From Kuschelorhynchus macadamiae (lineage: Eukaryota; Arthropoda; Insecta; Coleoptera; Curculionidae), in the NCBI GenBank assembly GCA_030620095.1, contig JAUTXW010005189.1, forward strand, positions 62,001 through 126,000: a DNA stretch of 64,000 nucleotides. Reading direction: 5' to 3'. Shown in pieces: positions 11,245 to 21,325 of this stretch (position 1 is the first letter of the stretch; the number at the start of each line of letters is the position of its first letter). A program made the position numbers and the translations under genes. The notes under the pieces are model-generated. The model worked only from the letters and a program-made list of their open reading frames with translations, was not told where the DNA came from and searched no databases.

Positions 11245-12783
11245 TTACTTGGTAATAAAATCTTTCTTTGTCTCCAGTTTTGGTATTGCCTTTCTAGAAG
11301 CAATTTTTGCCCGAATCAACCCATCTCTGGCAGTGTTTCCACATACTGACGTAGACGCCTCAGAAACCATCTTAATATGTCTCTCAACAGCCTGAGTGTG
11401 ACATGGAAAATTCAAAATTTCGATAGTTTCGGGAATGTTAGTAATCATTTCTCTAAGATCTGCTTCTGGGATACTTTTGGTCAATGGAGGTTCTGTGACA
11501 TCTGATTGCCAATTTATTAGCTCGGTATAATCGGTAGCAGCAAAGTTTAGTTCTGGGACTTTAAAGTCACGAAGCTGGGTATCATTTCTGGAAGCTCGAC
11601 ACTTCAAAACTCGACGCAAGGCCAATTCTCTAATATGTTTTCTCTCATCAGCAAGCATTGCTAGTAAAAGATTCTCATTCTCGGAATGAGCAAAAAAAGC
11701 ATTTCTTTGGATAACTTTACTTACAATATCTTTATATTTGGTCGGTAAGTACTGAGAAGCTTGGATTAAATGGAATAAATGTTTAGGCCCATACTTACAA
11801 GCTGACTTGTGCTTCACAAGAAACCATGTTGTGGCATATACCTTAATGACATACTCGGTTAATATTATTAATTCATATGCAGGTGCTTCTATTGAAACAT
11901 AAAGTCTTAATATTCTGCTGGCGGTTGTTAACCATCTTGCATGGAATATTTTTCCTGGCTGTTTAGCTGCCAACTGGGGGGAAACCGTGCCCTTTCCTAT
12001 TGCCTGAACCATTTCGTACAAGTACATTTGGTCTGTACTCAAATCACTAACATTTATTGGAGGCAATTCAACATCAGGTTTAATTATCTGAAATGGCACA
12101 ACAGGCATTTTATCACAATTACTTAACTGCTTTCCTATAGGACCGGCAAAACCTTTTAGGTCATTAGTTTTTCCATCTATCTCATGAATTAAATGACGAA
12201 GAGGAAGTTCATTACAATGTAAAAGGCATATAAACCAGTGAACTGGCTTTTTTAGGGCAACTTCTAATTGTTTTATTACACCATTCTTGTAGCCTGTATT
12301 CACGACTGTACCGTCACAACCCACTGCCGCAATTTTGTTTAAATTTTCACCCAAATAATTTTGAAGGAAGTTAAAAATACTTGTCTTAATACCACTGGCA
12401 CTTCCGGAAGTAGGCGTCACATGACCCAAGTAAGTAGCACCTGGTTCCGCAACAAGAACTATGTGTTCCTCAGTAATTTGCTTACTGTGATAGGAGGGTC
12501 CAATTTTCTCTACTGCCAGTGACTTGTCTTTTTTCCCATCAAAGTAGATTCCAGAAACTTCTTTTTGCTGTTCCATTTCCGTCATAGCTAAACTTTCCCT
12601 CCGTCTTTTTCTTTCTCTTCTAATTTTACTTCTATCAATGATTAAAGAAGGATCCTCGTCACTAACTAATTTAAAATCTTTGAGAACGGCGTTTATCAGG
12701 AGAGACGCACTTCTATCCGAGAGTTGACTTCTATCACATGCTTCAGCTACATTGGATAAAACCAATCCTTTTTTGTAAGGCAT
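11245..12783 (-). CDS. hAT-like transposase catalytic region
   Basis: The 512-residue frame is uninterrupted. A candidate first catalytic aspartate sits in AAVGCDGTVVNTG. A C-x2-H signature like that of hAT transposases follows (FICLLHCNELPLRH). A conserved C-terminal block (FPCHTQAVERHIKMVSEAS) has a glutamate and histidines. Proteins with this C-terminal block recur in arthropod genomes and are usually unannotated. The TIR and 8-bp duplication around it support a hAT-type transposase that cuts and pastes the element. The frame can be read upstream of the chosen Met for several codons (GIGENEISNEN), so the true start is uncertain. Confidence 0.72.
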   Translation of the reverse strand: MPYKKGLVLSNVAEACDRSQLSDRSASLLINAVLKDFKLVSDEDPSLIIDRSKIRRERKRRRESLAMTEMEQQKEVSGIYFDGKKDKSLAVEKIGPSYHSKQITEEHIVLVAEPGATYLGHVTPTSGSASGIKTSIFNFLQNYLGENLNKIAAVGCDGTVVNTGYKNGVIKQLEVALKKPVHWFICLLHCNELPLRHLIHEIDGKTNDLKGFAGPIGKQLSNCDKMPVVPFQIIKPDVELPPINVSDLSTDQMYLYEMVQAIGKGTVSPQLAAKQPGKIFHARWLTTASRILRLYVSIEAPAYELIILTEYVIKVYATTWFLVKHKSACKYGPKHLFHLIQASQYLPTKYKDIVSKVIQRNAFFAHSENENLLLAMLADERKHIRELALRRVLKCRASRNDTQLRDFKVPELNFAATDYTELINWQSDVTEPPLTKSIPEADLREMITNIPETIEILNFPCHTQAVERHIKMVSEASTSVCGNTARDGLIRAKIASRKAIPKLETKKDFITK

Positions 12784-12855
12784 TCGTGAATGATTTTCGT
12801 TTGAAATCTCATTTTCTCCAATTCCTTTCTTTCTAGTGATTTATTATTATTAATA

Positions 12856-13224
12856 TCAATTTTTCCCAACACATTTGCATGGTGAAATGTCAAACAGTTT
12901 TAAACTATCGTTTTTAAATATATTAATTTTGCCAACCAATTTATTTTTTTTTATCACTTTATATTTTTCATTGTAGTCTTTCACTTTCTGAATTATTCTT
13001 TGGTCCGAAATAACAGGAAGGGAAGCTTTTTCCCAGATCGATTTGATATCAACAATAACTTTTTTGCAAATGTCCAACACACTTGGGTCTTTTTTGCTTT
13101 TATTTTTAAAAAGTTCACGATACAACAAAAACAATCTCATAACATCAGAATACGTCGGTAGGACGTTGCCACAAAGTTCACTAGGTGTTCCAAATATTTC
13201 ACATTTCACGCGGGTTTTAGACAT
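12856..13224 (-). CDS. N-terminal part of the hAT-like element protein
   Basis: The 122-residue frame begins MSKTRVKCEIFG about 590 bp inside the right TIR. It ends in a cysteine pair (ISPCKCVGKN), which in related proteins I would expect to continue into a longer zinc-binding region. The next frame starts 70 bp downstream in a different register, so the two are probably parts of one protein separated by an indel or a short intron. The role is presumably DNA binding. No domain is recognised with confidence. Confidence 0.6.
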   Translation of the reverse strand: MSKTRVKCEIFGTPSELCGNVLPTYSDVMRLFLLYRELFKNKSKKDPSVLDICKKVIVDIKSIWEKASLPVISDQRIIQKVKDYNEKYKVIKKNKLVGKINIFKNDSLKLFDISPCKCVGKN

Positions 13225-13934
13225 TTTTAAATTTGCACTTCACTAATCGAAAACAATCTAAACGCAATAACACACGTCGCCAAGACAAATTCGGCAAAGC
13301 ACTAATGCTTCCAATTGAGTGTTATGGTTATTTCTGTTTGGAGGGGGGCGCGGGCGGGCGGAGAAAGGCGTATTTCGGGGAATTCAGTCGAAACGGGTCG
13401 TAACTGGTTTGTTTGTCTGCCAAACCAAAACAAGCATTTATTTATTCACTTGAACTGTGTTTGATTATTTATGTGTAAACATAATCGTTAAATTGGAGTT
13501 TTTATTAAAATTTGACATAAAAAAGGAACCTAAAGTTATCTTTACTTATGACTGATTTTTTTTTGGGTTGAACTGAACTTTAATATGTATCTATTGTGCA
13601 CCCAGGGATAAACAAAATCGAAAAAAAACGTAATTAAAAAAAAAATTATTAAATTTTTTTACCAAACTTTTTAAATTTCACACTCAAAAAGGAACCTCAA
13701 GATGTCGTCGCACAATGCCAATTTTTTTTTTAGTAAAATATAACCCGGAAAGACAACTATTCCACGCCCAGGAAGATTAAATTCCGAAAAAAAATTTTAT
13801 TGCTCCGCCCTAGTGAATAGTGAACAAGAAATCACAGTAGTAAATCGTTGCAGACGTAATCTGACGTAATACAAGGCTAAATGAAATTCTCTAGATTATT
13901 GATATTTTCTGTTGCGGTTATTCATTCTTAAGTA

Positions 13935-14571
13935 GACATAGCATTTTAAGTCTTCAACAGTTTGGGTTTCAGGCGTCAAGGGGAACAAGTGATGCTATCT
14001 TTGATTTCCTGGAACATCTTTATATAAATTTAAATTCTGGAGAATTGGCTGTGTTTTTGTGATTTGTCTAAAGCTTTTGATTGCGTCGATCACGAAATAC
14101 TGCTGTGGAAACTGACAGAGTACGGTTTTAGGGGAATAGTTGTACGGATTATCTCTAACAACCTAGATCCATCTGTAGCTCGCAACTCTTACTTTGCTTT
14201 GGTTGAGGCTCACCTTGGATATGGCATTAGCTTTTGGGGCTCATGTTATAACTATTTGTTTAATAGGGTCTTTTTGTTACAGAAGAGAGCATTAAGATTT
14301 ATGTCTGGTGTAAAAGCACGCGATTCTTGTCTTTATGCTGTTTATTTATTTTACAATCTGTCTGGTCCATAAAAAGTATAATAATGAATTGTTTGTGTCT
14401 AATCACTATAACATGCGCCATTCTCATACACTATGTTTGCCGATTCCTAAGTACGAATACATTAAAAAATCATTTTTCTATAGTGGCAAAAAAATGTTTA
14501 ACCACTTACCATTAAGTATAAGGAGGTTTGGTAATGAGAAGGCTTTCAGAAAGAAAACTAAAATCTCCTAA
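13935..14571 (+). pseudogene. Internally deleted LINE ORF2 fragment
   Basis: The plus strand reads LQQFGFQASRGTSDAI, then after a one-base shift DLSKAFDCVDHEI, which are reverse-transcriptase motifs. GFRGIVVRIISNN then jumps straight to the C-terminal region (LVEAHLGYGISFWGS). The YADD-type catalytic motif is therefore deleted. A further frameshift near 14335 leads to HKKYNNELFVSNHYNMRHSH and a stop at 14571. It is a dead copy of a family distinct from the two other LINEs here. Confidence 0.75.
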
Positions 14572-14579
14572 TGAAAAAG

Positions 14580-15010
14580 TCATATTATACCTTAAATGAA
14601 TTTTATTCTGACAATTTAATGTAGCTCTTTTTTCTGTATTTGTAGTAGTGTAATTACTTTGACATTTGTTGTGTCTGTTTTTGTATGTGTTACGTTTTTT
14701 ACAAGCAATTTAATGTAATACCTATTGAAATTGTTATATTTTTTTGTTTTATTTATTTAAAATTGAAAATGGCTCTAGTTTAATGACATAATTAATGAAA
14801 ATTTAGCATATTTTGTAAATAAGTTTTCAGTGTCTTTTATAACATTATATGTGTGACAAAATTTTTAGTTTTCTAATATATTTTACATCTTATAAATAAT
14901 TTTAACAGAAACAATTCAATTTACGAAAATCTGAACAACAATGAAAAAATTCTACCTTAACAAATATACTCAATAGGTGATTGGAAATCTGTACGCCTTT
15001 AGAGATTTGC
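14580..15010. other. Non-coding, probably LINE 3' tail and spacer
   Basis: Very AT-rich, with T-runs after the LINE stop. No frame or clear repeat is seen. Confidence 0.3.
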
Positions 15011-15019
15011 TCAAAGTGG

Positions 15020-16800
15020 GAGTTAAACAAGCATTCCAGGGTATATATAAAATGTACCCATCTTCATCTTCAATGTATCATAGGCCCGAAAATGGGTTAG
15101 AAGTTTTTCTACATCCAGACTGTTACATTCGTGACTAAAAGCATTGCAAATATCACATGAATGTATTTCCAGACACATTTTCATTAAATACCCGCAAACA
15201 TAATAAAAATCATTCTGTGTTGGAATAGTTTCTCGGCGATAATTGCAATCAGGCAGTGAAATTACTGCAGTTGGTGTTGTTTCTAATTCTTTATTAATAA
15301 CTTCAGTTATGTCTGTTGATTTTAAAGTAACGAAAATATCATCTAAGTCCTCTCTACAATTCGTGTGGTTCGAATGAAAATAATTCTGAACAAATAGTTT
15401 CCTAAAAGCTCTCTGAAACTGCAGAGGAGTAGGATTTATGCAATTGCCGCTCTATTGTCTTAAACTTCCGAAATAATTTTCTAAACAATCTGCATTTAGC
15501 CTTCTTGTTCTTAAATATTTATATCCACAGTTTGAAAGCTTTTGCCATAAATTAAGAAGGCTTTTTATTGTGATTGTCCAACACTTGATACATTTTAGTC
15601 TGTTAGTAATGTCTTTACCATTTTTGTTTAATATCCTTAAATTCGACAAAAACTCCAATGTTTCATTTCAAAATGTTAACTGAAAATCAGAACCGTCAAA
15701 AACCTCCTTAAATTTGCAGGAATTATTCAATGATATGGAATGAAGGATATCAAACAAGTTATTGAATTGTTCTACAACTTCGATGGTTCCAAAGGCTTAA
15801 TTAGGAAGTGCACCCAAGCTTATGTAGGTATTCATACAACTAGCCACTGAGTGGCTCAAAACTTGACCCGCATATCTTACTTTCATTTTTTCGAAGGTCG
15901 TGGGGTTAAGATGAAAATTGGTGAGTTTGGGTGCACATCTGTAAAACTGCTTTTTATCAGAATTCTAGAAAAAAATCAATAAATGACCAAGATGTCTTTT
16001 TATCTTGATAGTAAAAAGTATGCTGCCTTAAATTATTGCGTGTGGCCTTAAACAAATGACATGGGTCAAAAATGTGTACTATATTTTGACCTTCTATTTG
16101 AAACTCGATACGTTCAGGGGTAATTCCTAGACAATTTGATAATTCAATAAAATTTGAACCCATGTCACTTGCTATGGCCTCCACTCCTATATCTCGTAAA
16201 TTTAAAATATATTCTTCTAAAATAGGACGAAGTTTATTAGCTTTTAATTGTCTCCCTGCAAAAAAAATGCAACTGGTTGCTTCCAAGATGAGTATAACTC
16301 TCTTGCCATGATTACTAAGGAATTTTTGCATAATTGTGGTCCTTGTTCACCATAGCCTATATCTTCAAAACCAATAATTTTGTCATTTCCTAAATCAAAA
16401 TACAAGTGTGATTTTATTGACATCTCATCAATACAAAGGGAGCAGTATCTGTCTTTATCAGTCATTGTCTTCATTTTGATTTCTAGGATTTTATATATAG
16501 GTTTATTTTGTAGCCCTGGTTGACATTCTAGCTTTTCAGTCAATCTCTCAAGGGTTCTTTATCAGGAAGTGTTAACTTTTTGGTTAAATATCGGTAAGCT
16601 TTGGGACTTAAATAAAATAAAATAAATAAAATGCCAGAGCAAATTACTTTACTTCCATTGAATATCTTCTGGAAAAAGGCTTTTTATTTTTCAACTGAAC
16701 GTGAGTCTTTATTACTTCAGCTAATGGATTTTTTAAAAATTGGTCACACAATTTATTGAAATCTTCAAATAATAGCTTTTCTTGTTTCTGTCTATTCTTG
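15020..16800 (-). pseudogene. P-element (THAP9-like) transposase remnant
   Basis: Minus-strand pieces in order are a basic/coiled segment near 16800-16680, MTEKLECQPGLQNKP at 16543, and a DDE-like core (SLCIDEMSIKSH, then SDMGSNFIELSN and IFDPCHLFKATRNN at 16331-15957). The conserved C-terminal block, 15658-15360, reads LRTRRLNADCLENYFGSLRQ and then NPTPLQFQRAFRKL. Those motifs are characteristic of P-element/THAP9 transposases. Frames are broken several times (near 16300, 15950, 15660 and 15450), and no THAP domain is visible at the N-terminus. The (TA)n tracts just upstream may have replaced it. Confidence 0.8.
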
Positions 16801-16847
16801 TTTTTTTTTGTAAACGCTTGATCTTCGATCTAAGTTTTACCTTGCGT

Positions 16848-16849
<2 letters not shown>

Positions 16850-16893
<44 letters not shown>
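16850..16893. repeat. (TA)n microsatellite
   Basis: An uninterrupted TA dinucleotide run. Confidence 0.97.
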
Positions 16894-16895
<2 letters not shown>

Positions 16896-16957
16896 AAGCG
16901 AAACCAGTAACGGTAAGGATTACTCCTTCACCATTTTGTCGAGAATCGACCAAAATA

Positions 16958-16959
<2 letters not shown>

Positions 16960-17019
<60 letters not shown>
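16960..17019. repeat. (TA)n microsatellite, second tract
   Basis: A second TA run, separated from the first by 66 bp of unique sequence. It ends with TGTGTG. Confidence 0.97.
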
Positions 17020-17025
<6 letters not shown>

Positions 17026-17638
17026 TTAAAAACGGAGGGGGGCGAAGAAGTTTTATCCATTTTGAAGTTCATAGTTTTTCTTGAAGTAGTAGAACCTGAA
17101 ATTAATAAATGTATGTAAATTAAATTTACCTACTTCCTAAACAAATAAGAAAATTAACATTTATTATTATTATTTCCTAAGTTCTAACAAATGAAAATAT
17201 TTGATTACCTTACCTGAACCCTCAAGGTTAACTTCTGTGGCTGGAGGAACTAGTCTGGGATCTCAAAATCTAGAAAATATAGAGAAACAGTTGAATGGTG
17301 TAAGATTTACAGTTTTTCTTACTCAATTCAAGACACCTTTTATATTTTACAAAAATATGATGGCACACTAAACGTCAAAAAAAAAGGTTTTACCAAAGTT
17401 CTTCCCATATCTCAAGCTTGGTTATTATTGGTTTTTGAGGAAAAGTAAAAAGAAAAAATGTGTAGACAGTCTTGTTTATAATATAGAGAGGTATTTTAAT
17501 TTTTTTTTGTAGGTAACATTTTTTGCTGTTATGTATTGTATGCATTGGTAGATATTGCTTCGACGTATATGTTTATAATATATGTAAATAAAAAAAAAAC
17601 ACTTCAGCAAGTCTCGCTTGCCTTAAACAGTTGTTGTC
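17020..17638. other. Non-coding spacer
   Basis: No supported gene or repeat is seen apart from A/T runs. Confidence 0.3.
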
Positions 17639-17641
17639 TTA

Positions 17642-18047
17642 GGCTGGGTCCATGTCCAAAAATAATACAATTTACCTTTAAAAACCGAGTATATGGAAGA
17701 TCAGTTGTAACATTTAGGGAGGTGAAATAACATAAGATGTAACTTAATAGTTGATCATATTTCAACCTTTTAAATTAAATTAAATCAAGCCGCAACTTAT
17801 GTCAATGAGAATTAAGACCTTTACTTTTTTGATGTTTTGATTATCTGTCTTTGGTACCTATTTTATAGTTTCCTCCTAGTGTTTAAGTTTATATAGTAAG
17901 AATAGAGGTATAAGCAATACAAAAACTGTTGCTAGTAAATACAGTTAGCTGTACGATGAGGTTGGATGTTCATTAATAGAAATAAATTACGTTATTCTAA
18001 ACTATTTTACGTGTAAAGTTAAATTATTTCTCTGTATGGACCCAGCT
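17642..18047. mobile_element. PIF/Harbinger-type MITE (406 bp)
   Basis: The left end GGCTGGGTCCATG is matched by the complement of the right end (AGCTGGGTCCATA). The similarity continues through AAATAATnnAAyTT. TTA lies directly outside both ends (17639-17641 and 18048-18050). A 3-bp TWA duplication is typical of PIF/Harbinger elements. There is no coding capacity. Confidence 0.72.
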
Positions 18048-18299
18048 TTATATGATTTTATTGCCAAAAAATAAAATAGAAAGTTGAGTGCATAAAAACA
18101 AAGTTTCTGTTGTCTACGTCTAACCACAAATTGTACGAAAACTTTATAAAAAAAACTTTAGGTACAAAAAATACATGAGACGCAATTGACACAAAAATCA
18201 TAATATTTAATTTTCCATATTTTTTAAAATTATTTATGGAAATAAACTTTTTTTACCTTAAGCGTATTAAAGCCGGGTAAAAAGATCTGTTGAAATTAA

Positions 18300-20586
18300 C
18301 CCTTAAACCGAAACATGAGTCAATATTACTTAAGTAAAAAAACTCTGGTCTAGGACACCTTTTAATGTATTTGCTACTATTTAATGTGTTTTCGTGGTTT
18401 ATTTTATTTTTAACACCACTATGACGTGATCCGGTAATAAAAAGCCATTTTATAATGTGATCACTAAAATTTATTAAATATAAAAATCTTTGACATAAGG
18501 ATTTATAAACGAAAAAAAAATTTAACAAAAATAAAAACAAAGTGAATTAATCAGAGGTAGAAATAACACATTGTCCAACATTTATTCATTTGAGATTGTA
18601 CAAGTGATGCACACTTTTTTGCTGCATTCTAGACAAATCGGATTGCCACATCTAATGCATTTGAAGAAAGTTTTTCTGTTCTTAAAATACGGACACTTCG
18701 AACAGGTTTTTCTCTTTTGAAGCTTGTCACATGGAACTTGACCTTCTGTGGTATTTTCTGATGTGGGTATTTCTTGCTGTATTAGTGCCTTCACGTCCCT
18801 GGGTAAGTTAGGAATGCAAATTCGTCTTCTGAGATGAGGTTCCAAAAGATCATTAGCCAAATGTTTGATAAAATCGAATCTTTTAAGAACCCTATTTTGA
18901 CGGTAGCATAAATGAAGTATGAAACAATTATTATCGGCAGTAACGTTACGATTCGATCCCTCAATTGGCTTGCATAAGCGTAAGGTAGACTGCGTGGGTT
19001 TAGAGAGCTTTCTCTCTTTATCGGAGAGACCTTTACCATCACTATCCCTTCCCGTGTAAATGTAAGCATTGTAGAGGTAAGCGCTAAAAGACTCAGCCAT
19101 ACACTGTATTTTGACACCATACTTTGCAGGTTTTTTCGGCATATACATGCGAAATCTACACCTGCCTTTAAAAGGAATGAGCATTTCATCTACAGTCACA
19201 TTTTCACTCGGGCAATACATTTCTTGTGAGTTTTGTATAAAGGAATTGAATATTTCAGAGATTCGACTTCACGATCGATTTTTTTTTCACGGGTGGTGGA
19301 GTCATCAAAACGAAGACATGTCGTCAGTATTTCGAAACGTTTTACTGACATAGTTGCTTTATGTATGGGTCTCCCAGTCAAGCCTTTTACGAAAAGGGAC
19401 GACATATTCTCATGACCAGATTTAAAAATTGACGTACACATTAGCAAACCAATAAAAGCATATATTTCAACAGAGTCGGTAGGTAGAGAATTGGTAGTGT
19501 CTTTCAACTTTGTCCGCACAGAAAACAGTTTTTATTTGTATTCGAAACAATTATATCAATCATTTGTTTATCAAACAAAGATTTCCATATTTCTCTCATG
19601 CTTGGGTTTCCCAGGCTCGTAACTTTTCTTGTCAAACCGGGAAGTTGCCGAATTATATTGTGACTGAGAGTTTCTCGCGTTCTCGGTGATTCTTGTTTTT
19701 GACACTTAAAATCTTTTTTGTCCCTTTTCCCAGTAAAAAACTGCGACACTGCCTCATCTTCACCAACTGTAATTTCCTGATCCATTTCCAAAAGTTCATT
19801 GTCATCAGTATTACTATCATTTGCTTCAAGATTCTCGCCATTTTCTGCCATAGTTTCTTTGTCTACTTGTTATTCCTTAGGTATAACATAATCTGGATCC
19901 ATATCGGAGTCATCATCTTCGCCTGCAGATTCATCATCGCTTGCCAAATACCATTCCATGAGTTTTTTCTCGGCATCTTTGTCACCGATTTTCACCCTTT
20001 CTTTTCGTTAAGCTCTTCTTGAAATCCCCGTGCTTGTTGAAGAAGCATCCATAATTTAGTCTCCTGAAATAAATAAAAACTATTAGGCAACTCATACCCA
20101 TAAAATAAACTTTACTAGTTGAATCTCTTTTCCGAATTAAGCATAAAATTTCTAACTATATAAAGTTAGTTTTGACCCCAGATAACAAAAATTTATTTTA
20201 CTTAACGGTAGTAAAATGAATCATATTTTCCCGGCAAATTATGGCATTAATTGCATCTATATCCAAACCCTTACAGTGAAATATTGAAATTGAAACAAGA
20301 CTATCAACGTTTTTATATTTAATAGAAGTTTACATTATAAAACAAGACAACACTAAATTCATAGCAAAAATAACAAGAAAGTAGTACGAAACACGAAACA
20401 CCCGGTCAAAGAGACCTGCAGGTTTTTTAAAGGCACAAGGCGGGTAGTTTTGAACTAAAATCCAACAGGCGCGTCAAATAGACAACTGATTGAGACGAAG
20501 ATACTCTAAGTTAGGGAGGCGCTGATCGAACAATGTTGCCGCACTGTATCATTTTGTATTACCAACGGTCTGTGTCGGTTTAAGGG
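18300..20586 (-). mobile_element. piggyBac transposon, flanked by TTAA
   Basis: The termini are a perfect 12-bp inverted repeat: CCCTTAAACCGA at the left, and its complement ending at 20586. Each is bordered outside by TTAA (18296-18299 and 20587-20590), the exact piggyBac target duplication. The element carries a degraded transposase on the minus strand. Its ends are intact, so it could in principle have been moved by another copy's transposase. Confidence 0.92.
18582..20046 (-). pseudogene. Degraded piggyBac transposase
   Basis: The acidic N-terminus (MDASSTSTGISRRA, then DDESAGEDDDSDMDPDY) is interrupted by two in-frame TAA codons. The next parts are NIIRQLPGLTRKV and IYAFIGLLMCTSIFKSG, then the catalytic block NVTVDEMLIPFKGRCRFRMY with the first Asp, and NVTADNNCF with the second. 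The region that should hold the third Asp is deleted; the sequence passes quickly to the C-terminal cysteine-rich finger (CSKCPYFKNRKTFFKCIRC). Frameshifts occur near 19510 and 19230. The protein is non-functional, and the family assignment is firm from motifs plus TTAA ends. Confidence 0.88.
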
Positions 20587-20590
20587 TTAA

Positions 20591-21025
20591 AAAATATATA
20601 AGAAGTATCCTTACATCATTATTTATTTCTATTTTCACATAATAAGAAGAAGAAACGATATTAATTAGAACCATACTAAGACCCGTAACAACAGGGGGTT
20701 TTGAGGAATCTAGTTCCTCAGGAGACGTCAAGTTGTCTAAAAATTTGTTTTCGGGGAATTGCTGGAAAAGTAGTTTTTGTGGCATTCTCTGGTCCTTTGA
20801 AGATGGATCGGTCTCTCCGAAGTTACATAGGATCTGTAGTCAGCGAGGTCGGCTTCCACCTGCTGTACTGAATCTATAAGCACTATGAAAGTCGTAGTAA
20901 ATCTTATCCAGGGTTTTATCATCTATAGGAATTCCTTCAGAAGCCAAAAACAGCGTGGTGCTGGTATTTGTAAATTCTTCTAAAAAGTGAACTGACGCAG
21001 GTTGATCATATAGAAAGATGTAACT
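20591..21025 (-). pseudogene. Unrecognised protein-coding fragment with one stop
   Basis: One minus-strand frame runs from about 21021 (SYIFLYDQPASVHFLEEF) through IPIDDKTLDKIYYDFHSAYR. It then meets a single TGA and continues with GETDPSSKDQRMPQKLLFQQ and FLDNLTSPEELDSS up to the piggyBac border. Composition and length look like a real protein and not chance, but I do not recognise the family. It could be a transposon fragment or a host exon truncated by the piggyBac insertion. Confidence 0.35.
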
Positions 21026-21325
21026 TGAAGGCCTTTAAAATGGCAGGCTCTCATGGTCTTGACATGAGTAAATGGTTATCAGAACTTTTTTCGGACAACG
21101 AAAGCTTCACTGTTGGGGGAGTCATTGGGCAGCAGTAGCCTCTTTGTCTAAAGTTATTATAATGCCCTTTTGAGTAATTGGAGAGGAGACATCCAGTGAG
21201 TTGCCGAAGCTCGAGTTAGTATGCAGTTTCGTCGTTGTGGTGGGAGGAGGGTGGTTAGCTGCAGATTTTTAGAATATGCACCTCGACGTTGCAATGAAAC
21301 TGCCCAAAAGTTGCTGTTGATAGGG

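Larger units (their letters stand above)
10952..13812 (-). mobile_element. Complete hAT-like DNA transposon, 14-bp TIRs, 8-bp TSD
   Basis: The ends are a perfect 14-bp inverted repeat: TAGGGCGGAGCAAT at the left, with its exact complement at 13799-13812. The sequence GTGAATAG lies immediately outside each end (10944-10951 and 13813-13820), giving an 8-bp target site duplication. Further inward the arms still match (GAGGTTCCTTTTT and CCTGGGyGyGGAATrGTTGTCT). An 8-bp duplication and a YAGGG-type terminus fit the hAT superfamily. The transposase-like frames lie on the minus strand. A GC-rich patch at 13343-13376, upstream of the first frame, may be part of its promoter. Confidence 0.9.

Noticed and set aside
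16846..17118. Open frame of alternating Tyr-Ile repeats
   Set aside because: It is a direct translation of (TA)n microsatellites, with no conserved domain.
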